In this document: one piece after another, positions 39,701 to 41,009 of the stretch
How the letters are laid out: each line of letters opens with the position of its first letter
How positions within the stretch are numbered: position 1 is the first letter of the stretch
Position numbers and translations under genes: made by a program
Virus record (IMG/VR): IMGVR_UViG_3300040962_000437
Coordinates: 1 to 41,009 of that record
Source of the DNA: a virus
Reading direction: 5' to 3' (one strand)
DNA: 41,009 bases
The notes under the pieces: model-generated
The model's input: only the letters and a program-made list of their open reading frames with translations
Told to the model about the DNA's origin: nothing
The model's database searches: none

Positions 39701-41009
39701 TGGTGCTAACTTTGAAGCATCAAGACCAGCAACTGTTGGATTTGATGGAGATATATCAACTTTTACAAGAACAGATAATGCAAGTGTAACTGCTACTGTA
39801 ACTCTTCCAAAATCTGTTGCTTTTACAACTCTCAAGGTAAGAGGAGCAAGAGATAGTGGAAATGGAACTATCACTATAAATGGAGTTGATGTTTCCAGTC
39901 AATTTACATCATCAAGTTCTACGTTAGAAACTGTTACTATCACGGGTGTTACATCTCCTCTTACATCAATAGCACTTACAGGTATAAGTGGTTCTGCTCA
40001 ACCAAGATTTTCAGCAATTTATGTTGATGATGTAATATTGGTTGATCCACTCACACCAAATGGAGATGCAGCAGCAACCAACTTCAACCCATTCACAACT
40101 GACATCAACACAGTTCGCGGACAAGAGACTGGTTATGCTACTTGGAACCCCTTGACCAATAGAGGTGTAGTCACTACAAGCGATGGAAACCTTACTGCTA
40201 ATGCGATAAACTCGGGTTATGGATATACACTTAGCACGATTGCGGTAAGTAGTGGCAAGTATTACTGTGAAATCAGTTTTGAAGGGACAATGGCTCACAG
40301 TGTTAATTACAACTACATTGGTATCGTTCCCACTGATTCTGCCGCTATTTACACTGGTCAAGATATATTCCGTGCTAATGGAGCGTTGTCTATCGACTCC
40401 AATAGCAGTGTAATCAGAGGAACTATTGGCACCGGCAGTGGCGAGACCAATAACACTTATCAGTCTTCTTATGGATTTGATGAGAATGACACTATTGGAA
40501 TTGCCATTGATTGTGATACACCGCAAGTAACGTTCTACAAAAATGGCACTAGCATTGGAACTTTTCCACACACAATGCAGTCAAATAAGTCGTGGGTTTT
40601 ATTTGTAAATGATTGGGCGAATGCCGCTGATTTTACTGGATATATCCTTAATGCTGGACAAAAACCCTTCAAGTTCCCACCACCTGATGGTTTCCAACCA
40701 CCGAATGCTGCTAATGTTCGTCCAGAGACTGTGATTTCACGTCCTGATCAGTATGTTGGGGTGACGACTTATACAGGAAATAACACTGTTGGTAGAATAA
40801 TTGATATTGGTAGAAATGCTGACCTCGTTTGGGTCAAGAAAAGAACTGCCGAAAATCACATATTGGTAGATACAGTAAGAGGTGAAAATAACTTCTTAAT
40901 GTCGGATTCTACTAACGCAGCTAATACAAGTGGTGGACCTATTACTGGAATAGGAGCAACTGTTTATAATGGATTTATTGTAGACAATAATGGATATGTA
41001 AATGCTAAT
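36792..41009 (+). CDS. Large tail fibre/adhesin, truncated by window end
   Basis: The frame is open for at least 1406 codons to the last base, so the C-terminus is missing. In order: residues about 25-200 a LamG/concanavalin-like domain (WTWSGWIKLHK, RLYVNGE); an F5/8-like or spacer part; about 405-515 a cupredoxin-like domain (TVYDDGGGNKYYIDGVKQDT; His453, and CTSHSGMG with Cys499, His502, Met505); about 575-735 and 755-920 two LamG domains (DFGTGDFTMECWFYP, WHHFAATR, DFGTGDFTVEFFANA, WHHVAFTR, RVIKGTALYTSNFTPP); then a SPRY-like segment (GKYYCEISFEG, DENDTIGIAIDCDT) and a C-terminal 'DLVWVKKRT'-type segment. It would bind host-surface sugars or proteins. A GGAG is at 36779-36782. The start AAATGGCAGG at 36792 is the first after the preceding stop. 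Confidence 0.78.
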   Translation, partial: MAGIPQVITSDRATGAQVIDGSLGFSGTDQKLERTPGSAGNQQTWTWSGWIKLHKSNQEHSIFSSHTGSSDRLHFRISSGQIQFAQNTGSWDFDIRSNALLRDIGWYHIVAIADFTNSTQNDRARLYVNGERQTLATNTLPSNTTTDTIVNAVKAHYIGEARSSTDYYGRMSQVYLIDGQALGPEYFGFTDPLTNTWKPKKFRRGVFEELDKFNTYTWAESQNQLRYQGIKFPSSAGGTVAWKATGSSNTGLNLYTSTDNSTWTRRLTNQTVDSTNGLVYESSDQYVILVNGTDTNWSNQLQLFSDVNGATIHYSNSTYPGNGSPTMSWSGPGYTDGTIASYNSFYLPFDGNSPIGQDKSGNGNDWTPVNFGGSNSLEKATGAKPILNTTPGGNSAAVGVFGSKQNVGYAVTVYDDGGGNKYYIDGVKQDTVTGLIRGATYTFDTSDSTVSSHPFRFSATSNGSHGGGSEYTNGVAAITGAATTITVPHDAPNTLYYYCTSHSGMGADITGITTNEKLADQYASNCVIALPLVSITDDKSNSVNIGTTAKTVSQTGSSSDIAASTEKSNFYASSAKFNGNVARLEISGGGGTDGDYDFGTGDFTMECWFYPTATVNTNNRLFCSRGDRNNYQLMIGSNKYLQFDISGTSYTSANNVFGLNKWHHFAATRQSGTLRLFVNGVIVKEQASVTADLDETTGIDIGYESGYSSYINGYMQDARVYKGVAKYTSNFVPAATSPDILPDTPSGVSGSSKLTKITDGAVSFDGSGDYLDVPESSGEFDFGTGDFTVEFFANANSYGNDMLGTANNSTFLGSSKSGWIVRNNANLWYFSYQSNNSWIFETTFTTTAVAKRWHHVAFTRSGTDLKCFMDGIQQGSTSTNSTNLISTENSLRIGGGTGSTSNLYNGFLSNVRVIKGTALYTSNFTPPTAPLTNVTNTKLLCCQSNANAGAAAVSPNISGINDGTVWSSGAGANFEASRPATVGFDGDISTFTRTDNASVTATVTLPKSVAFTTLKVRGARDSGNGTITINGVDVSSQFTSSSSTLETVTITGVTSPLTSIALTGISGSAQPRFSAIYVDDVILVDPLTPNGDAAATNFNPFTTDINTVRGQETGYATWNPLTNRGVVTTSDGNLTANAINSGYGYTLSTIAVSSGKYYCEISFEGTMAHSVNYNYIGIVPTDSAAIYTGQDIFRANGALSIDSNSSVIRGTIGTGSGETNNTYQSSYGFDENDTIGIAIDCDTPQVTFYKNGTSIGTFPHTMQSNKSWVLFVNDWANAADFTGYILNAGQKPFKFPPPDGFQPPNAANVRPETVISRPDQYVGVTTYTGNNTVGRIIDIGRNADLVWVKKRTAENHILVDTVRGENNFLMSDSTNAANTSGGPITGIGATVYNGFIVDNNGYVNAN

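Noticed and set aside
40011-40571. 186-codon minus-strand ORF near the window end
   Set aside because: It is antisense to the long open fibre frame from 36792 and has a composition set by that frame.
36792-41009. A possible non-coding or frameshifted 4-kb stretch, since no stop is found
   Set aside because: The frame is open throughout with clear LamG-like, cupredoxin-like and SPRY-like motifs; it only lacks a stop because the window ends.
1-41009. CRISPR arrays, insertion sequences, integrase or attachment sites
   Set aside because: No regular short repeats with spacers, transposase motifs or terminal inverted repeats were seen; the repeats found are intragenic fibre and structural repeats.

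Overview
The window looks like part of the genome of a T4-like cyanophage (a contractile-tailed myovirus of marine Synechococcus or Prochlorococcus). The evidence is: recognisable T4 core proteins (gp33, gp59, gp32, gp53, gp48, gp4, gp54, gp26, a gp51-like protein, gp27-like and gp5-like hub proteins); proteins typical of cyanophages and cyanobacteria (DUF4278-like, DUF1825, a CP12-like protein, ThyX, PhoH); AT-rich, tightly packed genes with many ATGA and TAATG overlaps; and repeated copies of a T4-type late promoter octamer (NATAAATA). No gap longer than 300 bases lacks a gene.

Layout. (1) 1-534: two small DUF4278-like genes around a 31-residue membrane peptide, closed by a hairpin terminator at 533-559. 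The loop of that hairpin is also the -35 box of a host-like promoter (540-568). (2) 590-5507: nucleotide and replication genes on the plus strand: a small acidic protein, thyX, a small conserved protein, phoH, a PD-(D/E)XK nuclease, gp33 (late transcription co-activator), gp59 (helicase loader), two small proteins and gp32 (ssDNA-binding protein). gp32 has its own sigma70-like promoter. (3) 5510-8257, minus strand: gp4, an unidentified protein, gp48 and gp53 (transcribed in that order), with late promoters at 8281-8288 and 7468-7475. (4) 8290-24104, plus strand: baseplate and tail genes: gp54, gp26, gp51-like, two large tape-measure-like proteins carrying a muramidase-like and a metallopeptidase-like domain, gp27-like hub, CP12-like, gp5-like hub, a 1548-residue PA14-repeat structural protein, a beta-helix spike-like protein and two paralogous structural proteins. 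(5) 24088-25197: a short island of small genes plus tRNA-Leu(UAA), bounded by a near-consensus sigma70-like promoter and a strong terminator, set among late tail genes. (6) 25239-41009: large tail fibre and adhesin genes. The last runs off the window and carries LamG-like, cupredoxin-like and SPRY-like domains.

How the parts work together. Host-type promoters would serve the early or middle genes, including gp32 and the tRNA island. gp33, acting with the late sigma gp55 (not in this window) and the sliding clamp, would then switch on the NATAAATA promoters in front of the baseplate and fibre genes. The most notable observations are: the two complementary peptidoglycan hydrolase domains in consecutive tape-measure-like genes; a CP12-like regulator of the Calvin cycle translationally linked to a baseplate hub gene; a type-1 copper-site motif inside a tail fibre; the terminator/promoter overlap; and a repeated 35-40-base CCGG/A-tract motif in front of two genes. 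All calls come from reading the sequence and from memory of the families; no database search was run.
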